Assembly (NCBI GenBank): GCA_013400975.1
Contig: WBMZ01002717.1
Coordinates: 62,001-126,000 of the forward strand
Length of the DNA: 64,000 nucleotides
From: Atrichornis clamosus
Taxonomy: Eukaryota; Chordata; Aves; Passeriformes; Menuridae
Reading direction: 5' to 3'
Part shown: positions 26,173 to 38,571 of the stretch, in pieces
Layout of the letters: each line of letters begins with the position of its first letter
How positions within the stretch are numbered: the first letter of the stretch is position 1
Program-made: the position numbers and the translations under genes
The notes under the pieces: generated by a model
What the model was told of the DNA's origin: nothing
The model's input: the letters and a program-made list of their open reading frames with translations, nothing else
Databases searched by the model: none

Positions 26173-29100
26173 GTTCAAGTATCTTTAGATCCCCACCAGA
26201 TTTAGAGGTCCACCTTACTGCCTGCCTCCATGCAAAAAAATACACTTATGCTCAGGGTAGAAAACAGGTGAATATCTCTCACTAATAAGTAAGCAGCATA
26301 TTTAAACAGGGAGGGCAGTAGGGCTGTTACACTAACAGTGGGTAGCATATAGCAGCTTAATAAGTGGCATTTTAAATAGCATCTAGACATGCCATATCTG
26401 GTAAGTGCAATTTTAGCTAAGAGTGAGTCACTTCTGTATGCTTGGATGCTATGAACTTGAATTTGGCCATGCCAATTAAAGCTTAGCATTCAAAGCTACT
26501 GAACTAAAAATGTATTTTGAAATCTCTCCTGCTAAATATTCTTCACTTCCAGGAGGTGGGGCGAGTATGAACACCAAATGCAGTCTTTGGAAATACAGCT
26601 GAGTCATGAGCTAGAATAAAGAAAAAAAGCTATCTGCAGAAGAATACAGCTACTTATTAAATTCAATTCAACCAAAAGCCAGTAGAAGTCAAGAAAAAAA
26701 TGCAGGAAAAAACATCAATTTTCTTATCTTTTATTTGCATAGAAACAGCAAAGCTACAGATAGCTTGCCAATAATAAAATGAAATTTAAATAATTTTAGA
26801 ACTGGTGTTGCAATATTCAAATATAATTTAATACTTCTAGTTATCAAATCTAAATAATAGGAATCCTTGGAATTCTGTTGGACTTTAAACAGAAAGGTCA
26901 GACAAATGTATCCAACAACAAAACTATGTCAATAATAAAAACCACATATTTGTAAAAAAATATTGCAAAACTGGAGTAATTTGACAGGATTGAGACAGAA
27001 AAATCAACACTTCTGCTCTTTTTCTTTTTTTCTATTTTTATAGCTAAGTTTCAGCTGCAGCCAGACATAAACAGTAGCCAGAAGACTGGCTTTAAAGTGA
27101 ATCATGGTATTGTTACTGAACCACCTCCCTAAATTGTGCCATACATTTGTAACAAACACAGAAACACAAGAAAGGAAAGCTTATATAAATCATGCCATGT
27201 TTCCATCATGAATCCTGTCATTTCAAGACTAGAGTACATTAATGAATATTTTCTTTACAAAAGGAATAAGACCCAGTGCCTGGTGGCCCAGCACAGCTGC
27301 AGTGTTAAGCACACAACAGCTGGTTTCATAAGCCACAGCCCTGGCCTGTCACACATGTTCAGCTGAAATTAGAAACAGCAGAGTTCAAGGGTTAAGAGAA
27401 AAGTTTACACAACACACAACCTATCCGGAGCATTACTGGAATTTGCTGGTGAACTCTCACTCAGGGGGAGAATTTGTCTGGGAGCTTTTCAGCAAAGGAA
27501 CAATGGATAGGAGCACTCAAGCTCTCAAATTGTAACACACTGTCCTGGTAGTCAGCAGGCTGCAGAATAAGAGACAATGTTTAATTGAGCAGAATTTTTA
27601 CAGTACTTTTCTATGGTTTCTGATTTTAATTTGATCAGGGCAGCCCACGCTAACATACTCTTCTTAAATTGAAATGCGGGGTTGTGTGCATAACCACCAC
27701 GAGAGCAGTGAGACATCCACTACTTCCTTCCTCTACGTTTCATGTTCAAGCTTCTCTCAAACTGCTCATCCCACATGGGAAACCAATTTTTACCTTGATC
27801 TCTTTCCCCAACCCTCTGCCACATTCTACAGACAGGGGGTTTGTACTTCCCTCTCAGTAGGCAGGAGACTACAAAAAAATCTATAGTCTCACGTGGAACT
27901 CAGGTTATATTTTAAGTTTAAAATCAATATATTTTAATGCAATGGAGCTTTATCAGTTTCCACAAGCAAAGCTTTTGTACCATTCAGCAGAGCTTTTCTA
28001 CATGTAAGGAGTCGTGGGATCTATTAATTTATTATTGGAATGACACTGCAGTCTCCTAATGATTTAGTGTTTGATTTATCTGCTTTACCAAAGTACAGTT
28101 GCAGGAAGATAAGAAGTTACCCCAGCAATACTAACACTGCAGTCTGTGAAGAGTTCATGCCGCAACAATTCATCCCATCTAGAGCCTCTTGGTCACCTGG
28201 GGGAGAACATGCACGTCCCCACTGCTGGGAATGTCTGGCACAGCCCTGCTACAGAGAGCAAGTATCACCACTGATACCACAAACCAACTCCTCAGCATAT
28301 CCTTGCTGCCAGTACTGTCTCATGCCACTTAAGTGAATACTCCTCATTTATGGATGCCCTCCCCTCTGCTGACAATGGATACACTATCTGACCTTCCAAC
28401 ACTTTCATTTCAAAGATAAAGGGGAATGAGTCACCTTGTTTAAAAATCAGCCCTATAATATGGATCTTACTGAAAGTTATTGAAACATCACTCATGCAGT
28501 CATATCATCCTCAGAAAAAGAAGCCTGCATTCCATCCTTCATCATTCATTACCATAAAGTGGGTAATTGGCATCATTAACATTCTTCCCAGCTGGAAAGA
28601 ATGCCCTTCTACATCGCAGCTAAAACAACATGTTGTTCAGAGATGCCTGTTCTTCCACAGACATTCAGTGGCAATTTAAATTTTCCATTTATTCCTTTTA
28701 TGTAGTCATCTTTTAATAAAGAGAGCATTCCTTGAACTCTTCAGGACTCTAAAATGCATCATTCAAAGAACAAATCTTGCAACAACTATAAACCAGCAAT
28801 GACTATTTTGGCATTTCAGCATGACTGTATCATATCCATCCCTATGAATGGGAAAAACAGGACTATAGCTACTAAAAGAATCTAGATGTATGAAACCAAA
28901 ACCATGAATCCCTTTTATACAGAAAGCATATAGTGGAAATTAACACCAAGTGACAAATTTGGGTTTTTTCTTATGGAAGTTTATGCATGCTGTGATTTTT
29001 ATGTCTATTTATATGAAAAACCAGTTCTCTTTATATAATTAGAACAGCTCTTGAGGCAGGAAGAATATAATAGGCAGCAATGATTTTGAAGGCAGAAAGC

Positions 29101-31337
29101 CTCACTGGAGTTAGCACTACGTCACAGCCAAAGCACGTTGCATAAGGAGAGTTCTCAAAACAAGAGACAAAAGCGATCTGGGGGAGGAGCAGACTTCAGC
29201 TGCAGCCGTTTCTCCTACTCCTTGGCTGTGAACATGAATGGCTGGAAAACTGACAAGTTTTCACAGGCATGACTGAGCCCAGTCTTGACTCAGAATTAAA
29301 TGGGACATAAGGCTTTGGCTGGCCAAGATCACTGAGCATGAAGCAAAATTAAAACGAAAATTACCTTCACTGTTTATATCAGTGTAACAAAAAGAACCCA
29401 AACAACAAACCCAAAAGCAATTGGGAAGGGCACTGTTTATTATTTGGCAGGAATCCATCATTACTATGGGCTAATGAGAACTGAAAAGAAAAACTTAACC
29501 CGAGAGTTGTTCCAACTTGAGCAATAAAAAGTAGTAAATTCCTTGTTGCCCAAACTGAAAAATAAATTAATTTTGTTTACACCTGTGATTACCATAGATC
29601 ACTGCTTAATTTTAGTAAGCTAACATGATCACAATTTGGGCATGTCATACTTCATCTGCACTTATGTTTCCAGCTCCTGCAAGCACCCTGCTGGGATGCA
29701 CATAGCCTATACACATCTTTACTGGGTTGCTGAATGAATGAGTAGGAAGGGTCCATGATAATGCTGAACCAAGGGTTTCCACGTTAATGGCACTGCCCCA
29801 CAGCAGTACTGATGTGCGGCAATTATTATTCTAGCTCTTCAAGGTAGTGGAGACCAGCACCAACAGAGTCATCACGATAGTGACGGCAGCCCAAACAGGC
29901 AAGTTCTCAAAGCAGGACCCCAGAGGTAATTCATCACTATCTACTTGCCCCATCTAGAACTGTGCAGCTCAGAGCTGTTGCCTTCTCACTTAATGACTTA
30001 ATAAAGCTGTGGGCTGCAGACCAAACTGAACTTCTGCATTTACTCACGTCAGAAAATAAAAGGCTTTGTAGTACTTTGTACTTCTCAGGAATGAGACTGA
30101 ACTGACAGGATTTCTGGCACTCATGATGCTTGAAACCATGCTGACTGAACAAAAAACCTGATGAGCAAGTTCCCTGGTGAAGACTGGCAAGCAGCTTCCA
30201 AACATGGTTATCTCTTTTCAGTCCAACAGAAAACTGCACTGCAGCCACATTAAAAAATCTAAACCGGAAGAAAAAAAGATTATCAAGTGAAGTTCTCAAT
30301 TTCTCTTAAAAGAAACTCTAAAAATCTGAGTCCATTTATGTCATTTGGGTTACAAAATTACCCCTTACGACCCCCATTGCAGCCATTAGAAGTTAACTAC
30401 TTATTCACCCTAAAAAATAACTTCAGCCCACTCAACATTAACTGACACAAAAACAAAAGCTTAAAATAATTACTGTAATCTTGGGTTTCAATCTTGCAAA
30501 AAATTAAATGGATTAATAATTCTGCATCCAAGAGTTATCCCCATTGAATTCAACATAAGCAGCATCAACTTTAATATCATATTCCACCTAATTTATATAC
30601 AGCTGAGAAGACCCTACAAACACACAGTAACAAATAGTGGTTTAGAGGCATACAAATTGCACCAAAAACAAAGTCACAAGAAAAAGATACTTTCTAAATT
30701 TACAGATCTAAAGGTTACAATATCAATACAGAAACATAGTCCTGGAACCAGTTAAGTTAGGAAATGTGGAACCATAATTCATTAAAAATGACATGCTAGA
30801 AAAACAGAAGAATTATTAACAACTTCTTGGTTAAATTCGGGTCAATGACGAAAGACAGGAAAGCTTGTAGAAATCTGCAAGTTTAAAACCAAATTGCCGA
30901 TAAAACCAGGGTTGAATAACAAAAAGTAACAGTGGAGAGCAATGTAAAATCTCGCAGTAATACTGATTAGCTTTCAACAAATATTAGTATTTTATTTCTG
31001 AAGACTGCTCATAAGACATGATTTCTGTTCCCTGTTTGTTTGGCTTAATATTCCCCACCACACACATGCTGCTTTGCCTCAAAGCAACACAAAATATGCA
31101 AAAAGAAGGTTCAATATGACTTTGACCTTCCCATCTTTGACAGTACTAGATTTTTGTAAAGCAGTTTAAAAGTTTTAAGTTTATAGAAACAAAGGTGTTA
31201 TTACAAGAGCAGTTGTCCTATGAGATCACGGTAGCCATGTGGCAAGGACATGAGAAGTGTTTGCTGTTATATAGAAATCACATTGGTGATTCATTGGTCA
31301 CTTGCTGAGTGACAAGTTTAGCACAACACTGGGTACC

Positions 31338-31838
31338 GGTTTTGGCTGGGATAGAGGGAATTTTCTTCATCGTACCTAGTGTGCTGCTATGGTTTGGATA
31401 GGTGACCAAAATAGTGTTGAAGATGACAGGAATATTTTAGCTGTTGCTGGTCCGTGCCTGCACAGCATCCGAGACTTTTCCATTTGTCACACTGCCCTGC
31501 AAGCAAGGAGGCTGAGGAGTGCAGAAAAAGCTGGGAGGGGTCAAGCCAGGACAGCTGACCTCAGCTGACCAAAGGGATACTCCATACCTCATGGCACCTT
31601 GCTCAGCATATCAAGGTGGTGAAAAGAAACTGAGGGATATTTGGAGTTACAGCTGTGGTATTCCCAAGTAACTACTACACATGGTAAAACGCTGCTTCAC
31701 TGAAAATGGCTAAGTATCTGCCTTTCCACAAGAAGCAGTGAATTAATTCCTTATTTTGCTTTGTTTGTACATTCAGTTTTGCTTTCCCTAACAACCTGTC
31801 TTTAGCTAACACCCTGAGTGTTCTCACGTGTGTGACAG
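31338..31838 (+). mobile_element. Decayed avian endogenous-retrovirus LTR fragment
   Basis: Most of a long terminal repeat, read on the plus strand. It begins with GGTTTTGGCTGGGATAGAG and passes through a central block with GGGAGGGG, CCAGGACAGCTGACC and CCAAAGGGATACTCCATAC. It ends with CTGTCTTTAGCTAACACC followed by CTCACG. These blocks, in this order, match an LTR family that I recognise as abundant in neoavian birds; exact family and retroviral class were not assigned. No internal retroviral genes flank it, so it is a solo LTR or a fragment. Where related copies carry a TATA box this one reads CAGCATATCAAGG (about 31,605-31,617), and the usual polyadenylation hexamer is changed. The downstream U5 end appears missing after about 31,838. 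Numerous substitutions mark it as old. I could not identify a target-site duplication. Confidence 0.8.
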
Positions 31839-34800
31839 TTCAGACAGCACTGGAGTCATCACACAGTTCCTAGCTCAGGTATCCAATCAGAGAAATAAGA
31901 GGTGGATAACACCAGTGAACGGCTATCACATAGTTCTCTTCTGTTCTCACTGCCAATGGAGTGCATTTTTTTGATGTAGATGACAGCATCCCTTCCCATC
32001 TCATTTATACTCTTTCAACTACTCCCATTCCCCTCAGAAATCTCTTTGCAGTAGTCTAATCTCACTGAGCTAAACTGAAATGTACACTGTCCTCCCTTCC
32101 TAGGGAATAAGAACAAGGTATAATTTCCCTTTCATTCGGTGCTGTATTCAGACCTCAAGTTGTAGCACACAAAATTCAGCAGGATATCTATGAAAGTACT
32201 GAAAGAGCCAGGTGAGCACAGAGAGAGGCTTGGCTCCAGTTTTGCTTCTCAAGAAGGGCAGCTGAATCAGCACAGAAGTGAAACATCACTAGCATGTAAA
32301 TCACTATAACTCTAAACAAGTGTAGAAAAGATACTTGGGGCTGTTTCTCAACTAACGTTTCCCAAATTTCTCCTGAGCTACATGCAACTTGCTCAGTGTT
32401 TCACACCAACAAAATAAAAATTATGAAAAATCTCCACCACACCAAAAAATGTATTTCTTTTCACTACTGAAAAATCAAAGTTATTAGAAACACAAATTAA
32501 ATTATCTGTAGTATAGGAATACTACACTCAATCATTTTAGTTCCCTGTATAAAAAGCCTGTTAGTCTTAAAATTTTAAGATAACTTCACAAGTTTTAGGT
32601 CCAAAATTTCCACCTGTTTCCACAGGCTCTTAATCTGAACCCAAGTCTGTAACATCCTATTAGTTTTGAAGCTTCTACTTGCCCCTTTTATTTAACTGCA
32701 AGAATGAAAATGTGAAAAAGATTCACTGTTAATTTTACAGAGACAATTAACAATTTCTTAAGACATTTTGGCAAGCTGGTAAATCATCTCCAGCCGCCTC
32801 TATTCACAGGCAAGCCTTTGCTTATGAATAACTGGTAAATGCTCTTCACTTTAGAGCCAGCACATCCATCTCTCTGCAGACCAGACTGATGCCCTCCGTC
32901 CCCTTGTTCTGAGAACAGCTGGGCTCATGTCAGGGAGAGCAGTGCGTGGGGCAAGGTACCAGTAAAAAATAGAGGACATTTAAATCTCACTACTTGGAGA
33001 CTATATTTTAAATTTAAAGCACAGAACTCTGATTCCAAGAGAATCCCAGTCTTGTATAATAGCTAATGCTATGATGTTTTTCTTTAAGCTTTTCATTCAG
33101 TCTGCTAAGAGAAGTTTCACTTCCTTCTCCCTCCCTGTTAAGAAAACAGACCTTATTTAGAACCGTTTATAAAAGATTTTACCATCTTTCCCAATATCTT
33201 CAACACCATCACTTAGCTGATCAGAGCCAAGGCTAATATCCAGACATAAAATCCATTCTCTGTCCTCCAATACTGCAAAATGCCAAAACGACATTTCACA
33301 AACAGCAAGATTTTTTTTAAGTAGACATCCATCAAAAATGCATTTTTCCTCAGTACCTTGGCCTTGAAAACACTGCATTTTCCAATTTCCTACATGCTGC
33401 TTTATGTTATGCAGTGTCAGTCACACCACATTGTGTCATTTTATATAGCAGGTCAGCAGGAGCCACCATGTTCAGAGACACCTGATATTTTGCCAAATCA
33501 TTTGGCACATCTCACAGTCTCATCAATTTGAATTACTTGTGGATCATTTAAAAAGAGGGACATAATTATTGGCATTCATTCAGAAAATGGCAGATAGTCT
33601 GAGTGCTTTGCTGGACTTCTCATCCATTTATAAACTGCAAGATAGACAGATTTCCTTAAAGAATGTAACTGTCAGATTAATACATGTGCAATTTTTGCTT
33701 ACATTCACTATCTTGGAGAAATATTCTAGAATTCTTCCTTACAGTAAATAGTACTTTATTCTACAGCTTCCCTAAAGGCAGCTCATAATTAGTGCTATAA
33801 GGAATACCAGATTCTGGCCCTGAGGCAGAGTTCATACAATACTTGATTCAAGTATTAATTCAATATCATCTAATTTCTAAAGTAAGCCTATATCTTTCAT
33901 TCTTTCAAAGATTTAATTTTTTTACATTCATTCTACACCAACTAGAGCAATTACAGCATTCTTTACATCAAACTCTAGGTGATCAACCCCACTGTTGTTA
34001 TGCACACCTGGTTTTGTGCCACTTAACACACTGCATACAGGAGAACAATAGGTGCTATACTGATGTTAGGGTTAAGTTCTGGTTATACAAACAAGAACAT
34101 TCTTGAAACGGCCACAGGTAGTGAGAGCAACACAAAGACCAGACCACACATACCATAACAGTGGGCAACACGAGATATTTTTCCACAGATGTCTGCGGAA
34201 ACTCGGGCTGCAACACAAAGCAGAGCTTCTACGTAGAAAAGCCTTGCCATCAGAAACTGCACAGGGAACTGTCCTACAGCTACAACAGACTGCAGATCAG
34301 CAACAAGGAAACATAGGAAATTACACTGGAAGTGCATTTATTTTAAAGTAAAAGGAGGTAAGCTCTTCACCTAGTTGCAAAACAGGCTCCTGTACTGAGA
34401 GAAAAGACTGCAAAGCAGCAAACAGACTAGAGGCTAAAGATCTGTAGCGAGTTTGCACTGATAAAAGACATGTGGGCCAAGAAGATCGACCAACAGCTGA
34501 AGTCTGATAGATCTGACAGACCATGAATTTGGGGGATATGCCAAAACCTGGAGCCTCACCCAAGGGCAGCAGTGAGATCCTAGATTGAAATGTCAACACA
34601 CTAGAGCCCATTTATGAAATACAAGCCCCCAAGCAGAGAAGCCTTGACATTTTCATAGGGTCCTTGGCATAACTGCTTTCCTCAAGTATGGTTTTCTAAT
34701 TTAAAAACCTTGATTTCAGTAAGCAATATTTTAAAAAGGGGCATAATAGATGATTTATATAATTAGAAAGTCAAATTTATAGAATATTCTCCAAGTAAAA

Positions 34801-37504
34801 GTCAAATCCAAGGACCTCTCTGAATTGAATTATAGTGCACTGCATCCTACATGTGCATAAAAAGAAATGTTTGTGGTGTTTGATCATGACAACAAAAGCT
34901 GGCCATTCAGTATATGTTTGTAGAGACAACTAGGAAAGTGGAGGCTGTAAATGTAATTCCCACCCCGAAAAAGGTGTGGCAAATAGCTCCTCACAGGCAG
35001 AGAATGAGAGCAGTTCAAGACTGAGCAAGCATCTTCCTTGTGATCTGCCAAATAATGACAGTTATTTCAAATGAGAATATATTAGCCTGTGTGGGGGATA
35101 AAACAATCAAGTGTCACAAGGCAGCTAAAGGTTGCTCAAAACTATAATTTCCACTTAGAGTTTTCCTAAACCCAAAGATTCAAGTATAAGTTTGAAAGCT
35201 AAACCGAAAGCCTACATGACTTCATGGACTGCTAAAAAGGTATTTTGCTGTCATACACAGCTGTCACCTGCTTAAGATGAAGGAGGAGCAGTCTATAAAG
35301 TAGAAGAAAAAAAAGAGGAGAAGTGAGAGTTAGGAGGGCAAAGGAACAATTGTGCCTAGCAGAAGCAACACTGCATAAATATAAATCTTGTAAGAAACTG
35401 GTTTAATTTTTTATAGTTAAATGAAATCCATTGTCAAAAGAATTTAATTTTGCAAATTTTCAGTACAAAAGGCTTGCTTAAGATGTGGTGAAAGTGAGAA
35501 GAAAATTCATTTTTTAGATTGCATTCTATATTGAACAATAGCACTTGTCTAAATATGGGCTTAGATTCATATTACCTGCAATTGCACTTTTCTTTCAATC
35601 ACCTTGTTTTTCCACTGTGAAGTTCCCTATAAGTCTCCTTTCTCCACTGACCATAAAAGCAGCTGGGCAGAAAATGTAAATAAGAGTAGACACATGAATA
35701 TGCCACCAACATTTCTTTACCAACTTTTCCTGTTCTATAGGCACTATCAGATATTGGTTATTTGAAGTCTAGCCCAAACAAAACCAGTACAATTAGTTTT
35801 CTGATCAGAGCTGACACAAAAGCTTCATCACAGTAGAATGTGCGCTTCTGAATTTTGTTTCCACAAATAATTTTTTTTTTAAATCAATTGCTTTCAGTCA
35901 AGTAAAATATTTGATCTTCTCCCCAAAAAGTAATTTTTCTCCTTTCCCATCAGTTAAAGAACAGCAGCAAAATCTTTGGACATAAGTAGTCAACATGAGA
36001 TACAACCACATGCAGTGCTTGTGTCCAGATGTTCATTTGTTCACAAGTTTGAACATTAAAAGTTCCAAAGAGCAACAATTTGAAAAGCAGAGGAGCACAG
36101 TGAGAAAGATTAATCTCTTCACAGTCCCTCAGTACCTACAAACTACATTGGATAAATAAAGAAACATCAGCATATGTCCTTCTAACCCCACCTAAATTCC
36201 CAAAATTTCTGATTTCGTGCAAAAGAAGTTGCGTATTTCTCTTCATCAAAAAGGAATTTCAGTACAGACATGAGTAAAAAAAACAGGGCAGGACTGGGGT
36301 TTCAGTCTTCTGAAAAAGGGCAGGTATTTGCTTCTAACTGGTCTCTTCTTTCAACATTATGGTTCAGCTTTAATGGCCTTGGAATCTGACTTTTATGTGT
36401 ATCTTTCATTATTTATAAGAGCTCCTACAAATTAATTCATCTGTTTGCTTCTCTTCTACTCAGATTTAGAAAAATGTTATGGAACACAGAGTTCCAGTCA
36501 GTCATTAGCATTGTTAGAGCACACACTATCACAGCCAAGGTCTGCTCTGGAAACAACTAGGCACTTTGGTAGGGGCCTTTGGCCCAAGGAGCTTAAACTT
36601 ATGGACTAATGCTGAAAGCTGCTCTACGTGGCTTATGCCAGGGTTAACTGCGCTGCAAACACAAGTGTCAGGCTTCACAAGTGCAAGATTTTAACAGATA
36701 ATTATGGAAAAAGCAAGATCAAGCTGAAAATAAGATCACTTAATTATACAGCTGGGTATTATATAAGTACAGCACAGGCTGATGGCACCTGAAGGTACTA
36801 ATTATCATTACTATTTCAAGAAATATCTTCTAGGCATATATAATCCATCACTTGTTCATACATTTTGCTTGTTACAGGTATCTCAGTGGAATTATTTCTT
36901 CCTTTTTTAAAATTTATTTTGAAATAACAATAAAAGTTTAATTTAGTTATTATTTTTGCTCCATCCTAATACTTAGATCAATAGCACCATTTTTTGTGCT
37001 TGAACACATGTTTTAGCACTTTTCAGAATTAAGCAAGAACATGTAATCCATAGGCCATCCTACGAGACACGGTCTAACAAACACAGGCAGCATGCCTGCA
37101 GTTCAGTGAAAAAGGCTCAGTAAGGATCTCTAGGGAATATTAACAATAAAGCTCTTCTCAAACAATGGACACACAGAGGACTTTTCAGCACTATGGCAAA
37201 AGGAGTCCTGATAAAAAGGTTATTTCCAAGGTCCTGTGTGAACAGATCCCACATCCTCTCAAATGAGCTGGTTGCACAGGACTGGTAACACGGTTCTGAG
37301 GGGGATGCTGTGCTGGGGAGTTAATAAGACAACACTGCAATGCCCCCTGCATGGGGAGAGGCAGATGGACTCAGCATGTTTTCATGCTTGGTCAGGTGTT
37401 ATTAATCTGTGACCTAGAGAGCAGGTGGCTGTCACAAACTGCAAGTATTTTTCAAAAATCATTCAGCTCTCCAAAGCCAAGTACCTGAATATGTTTTTAC
37501 AGTT

Positions 37505-37538
37505 AAAAAAAAAAAAGAAAGAGAGAAAGAGGAAGAGA
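37505..37538 (+). repeat. 34-base polypurine run
   Basis: Uninterrupted A/G from 37,505 to 37,538, beginning with a run of 12 A and continuing as GAAA and GAGA words. Simple sequence, likely variable in length. No gene or retroelement body abuts it. Confidence 0.85.
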
Positions 37539-38193
37539 TTGCAACCAAGTACTATTTCAATTGCTAAGTTTAGACAATGGTGCATAGTGAACAAAGCATG
37601 ACAGATTTTGCCCTCTTAACCTAGAATAGTGCTTGCTCAGCACATCAGTGGCAAACAAACATTTCAAAATATTCATTTGTTTTAAAAAACCATAAACCAC
37701 AGATCCTCTTGACAATAGGTTCCTCTGAAGAATTACCATGGCAAGCTGTAACCCAAACCCCAATTGCAATGTTCTCTGAGAGAACGTGTACAAAACCTCA
37801 TGTAGAGACAACACACAGAGTTCAGGTTATTGTCTCTTAAGGGTCCCTGTCACATAGTAAGCAGCACAACTTTTTACCAGGATAGTAGAGGAGAGAACTT
37901 ACCCAGTGGGGATTTATGGACTCACATATTTAAAAGTCACCAGCCTTTACCTTCATAATAAAAGTAAAATGGTAAAATAGTTTTCCTCTTTTCATAAATT
38001 AATGCATCTGGTTACAATTTTACTTTACTCAGCCTCAACAACAAAAATAATGTTGAATGAAGACAGAAAGCCTGTTTCAGTGTTTCATGGGCAAAAACTG
38101 TCTCAGAAATCCTCTTATCTCTGCTGACTACAGTATCCCTATTCAATCTACACTTTTACATTTTATCCATTTTCATTTTTAAAAAACCCCTCA

Positions 38194-38217
38194 CATTATG
38201 TACGAGAGTACATAATG
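38194..38217. repeat. Perfect 10-bp-stem hairpin with GAGA loop
   Basis: CATTATGTAC and its exact reverse complement GTACATAATG are separated by four bases, GAGA. As RNA this would give a 10-bp stem closed by a GNRA-type tetraloop. The stem is too short for a microRNA precursor, and no T-run marks it as a terminator. A cruciform-capable palindrome or chance are the main readings. Confidence 0.9.
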
Positions 38218-38531
38218 AAGAGTTTAGAAAAGGTAGTTCCATTCAAGCACAATGAAAAACAGGTATGTTCCACATAATCCCCTAATTCTGCTACTCTTCC
38301 ATTTCACTTGGATCCAGAGGACTAAATATAACACTGTAGTACTGACATTTGAAATAATTCTTTAATTATTTTTCTATACTCCACACAATTAATATTTCCT
38401 TGGAGTACTGTTTCTCACTTCCACAGTGTTTTGGGGATCGGATGTTTCAATTAGGAGAACTAATGGAAAAGGAGCTAAGCCTATCTTGTGTTTCAATCTA
38501 GGCAATGTCACTGGACATAATGACTCCATTT

Positions 38532-38571
38532 CCCATTTGTAGGAAGACAATGCCCATTTGTAGGAAGACAA
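38532..38571. repeat. Short tandem duplication, 21-bp period
   Basis: The 19-base word CCCATTTGTAGGAAGACAA occurs at 38,532-38,550 and again at 38,553-38,571, separated by TG. The copies are identical, which points to a recent local duplication. Confidence 0.92.

Larger units (their letters stand above)
20966..31337. other. Unique noncoding DNA, no gene seen
   Basis: Long stretch of AT-rich DNA without a recognisable gene. The largest open frames overlap on opposite strands (141 codons at 22,729-23,154 minus, 150 codons at 22,844-23,296 plus), have no known family features and are taken as chance. An inverted repeat with 10-bp arms lies at 21,588-21,624. Purine-run and low-complexity segments are listed separately. 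Near 29,700 the words GCTGAATGAATGAGT recall the tail of L2 LINEs, but nothing upstream supports this. Confidence 0.65.

Noticed and set aside
30975..31000. CAACAAATATT word as an L2 LINE
   Set aside because: An AT-rich word with no further L2 blocks around it.
37421..37435. Possible CTCF site (GAGCAGGTGGC)
   Set aside because: Only a partial match; the first two C positions and one downstream position do not fit.
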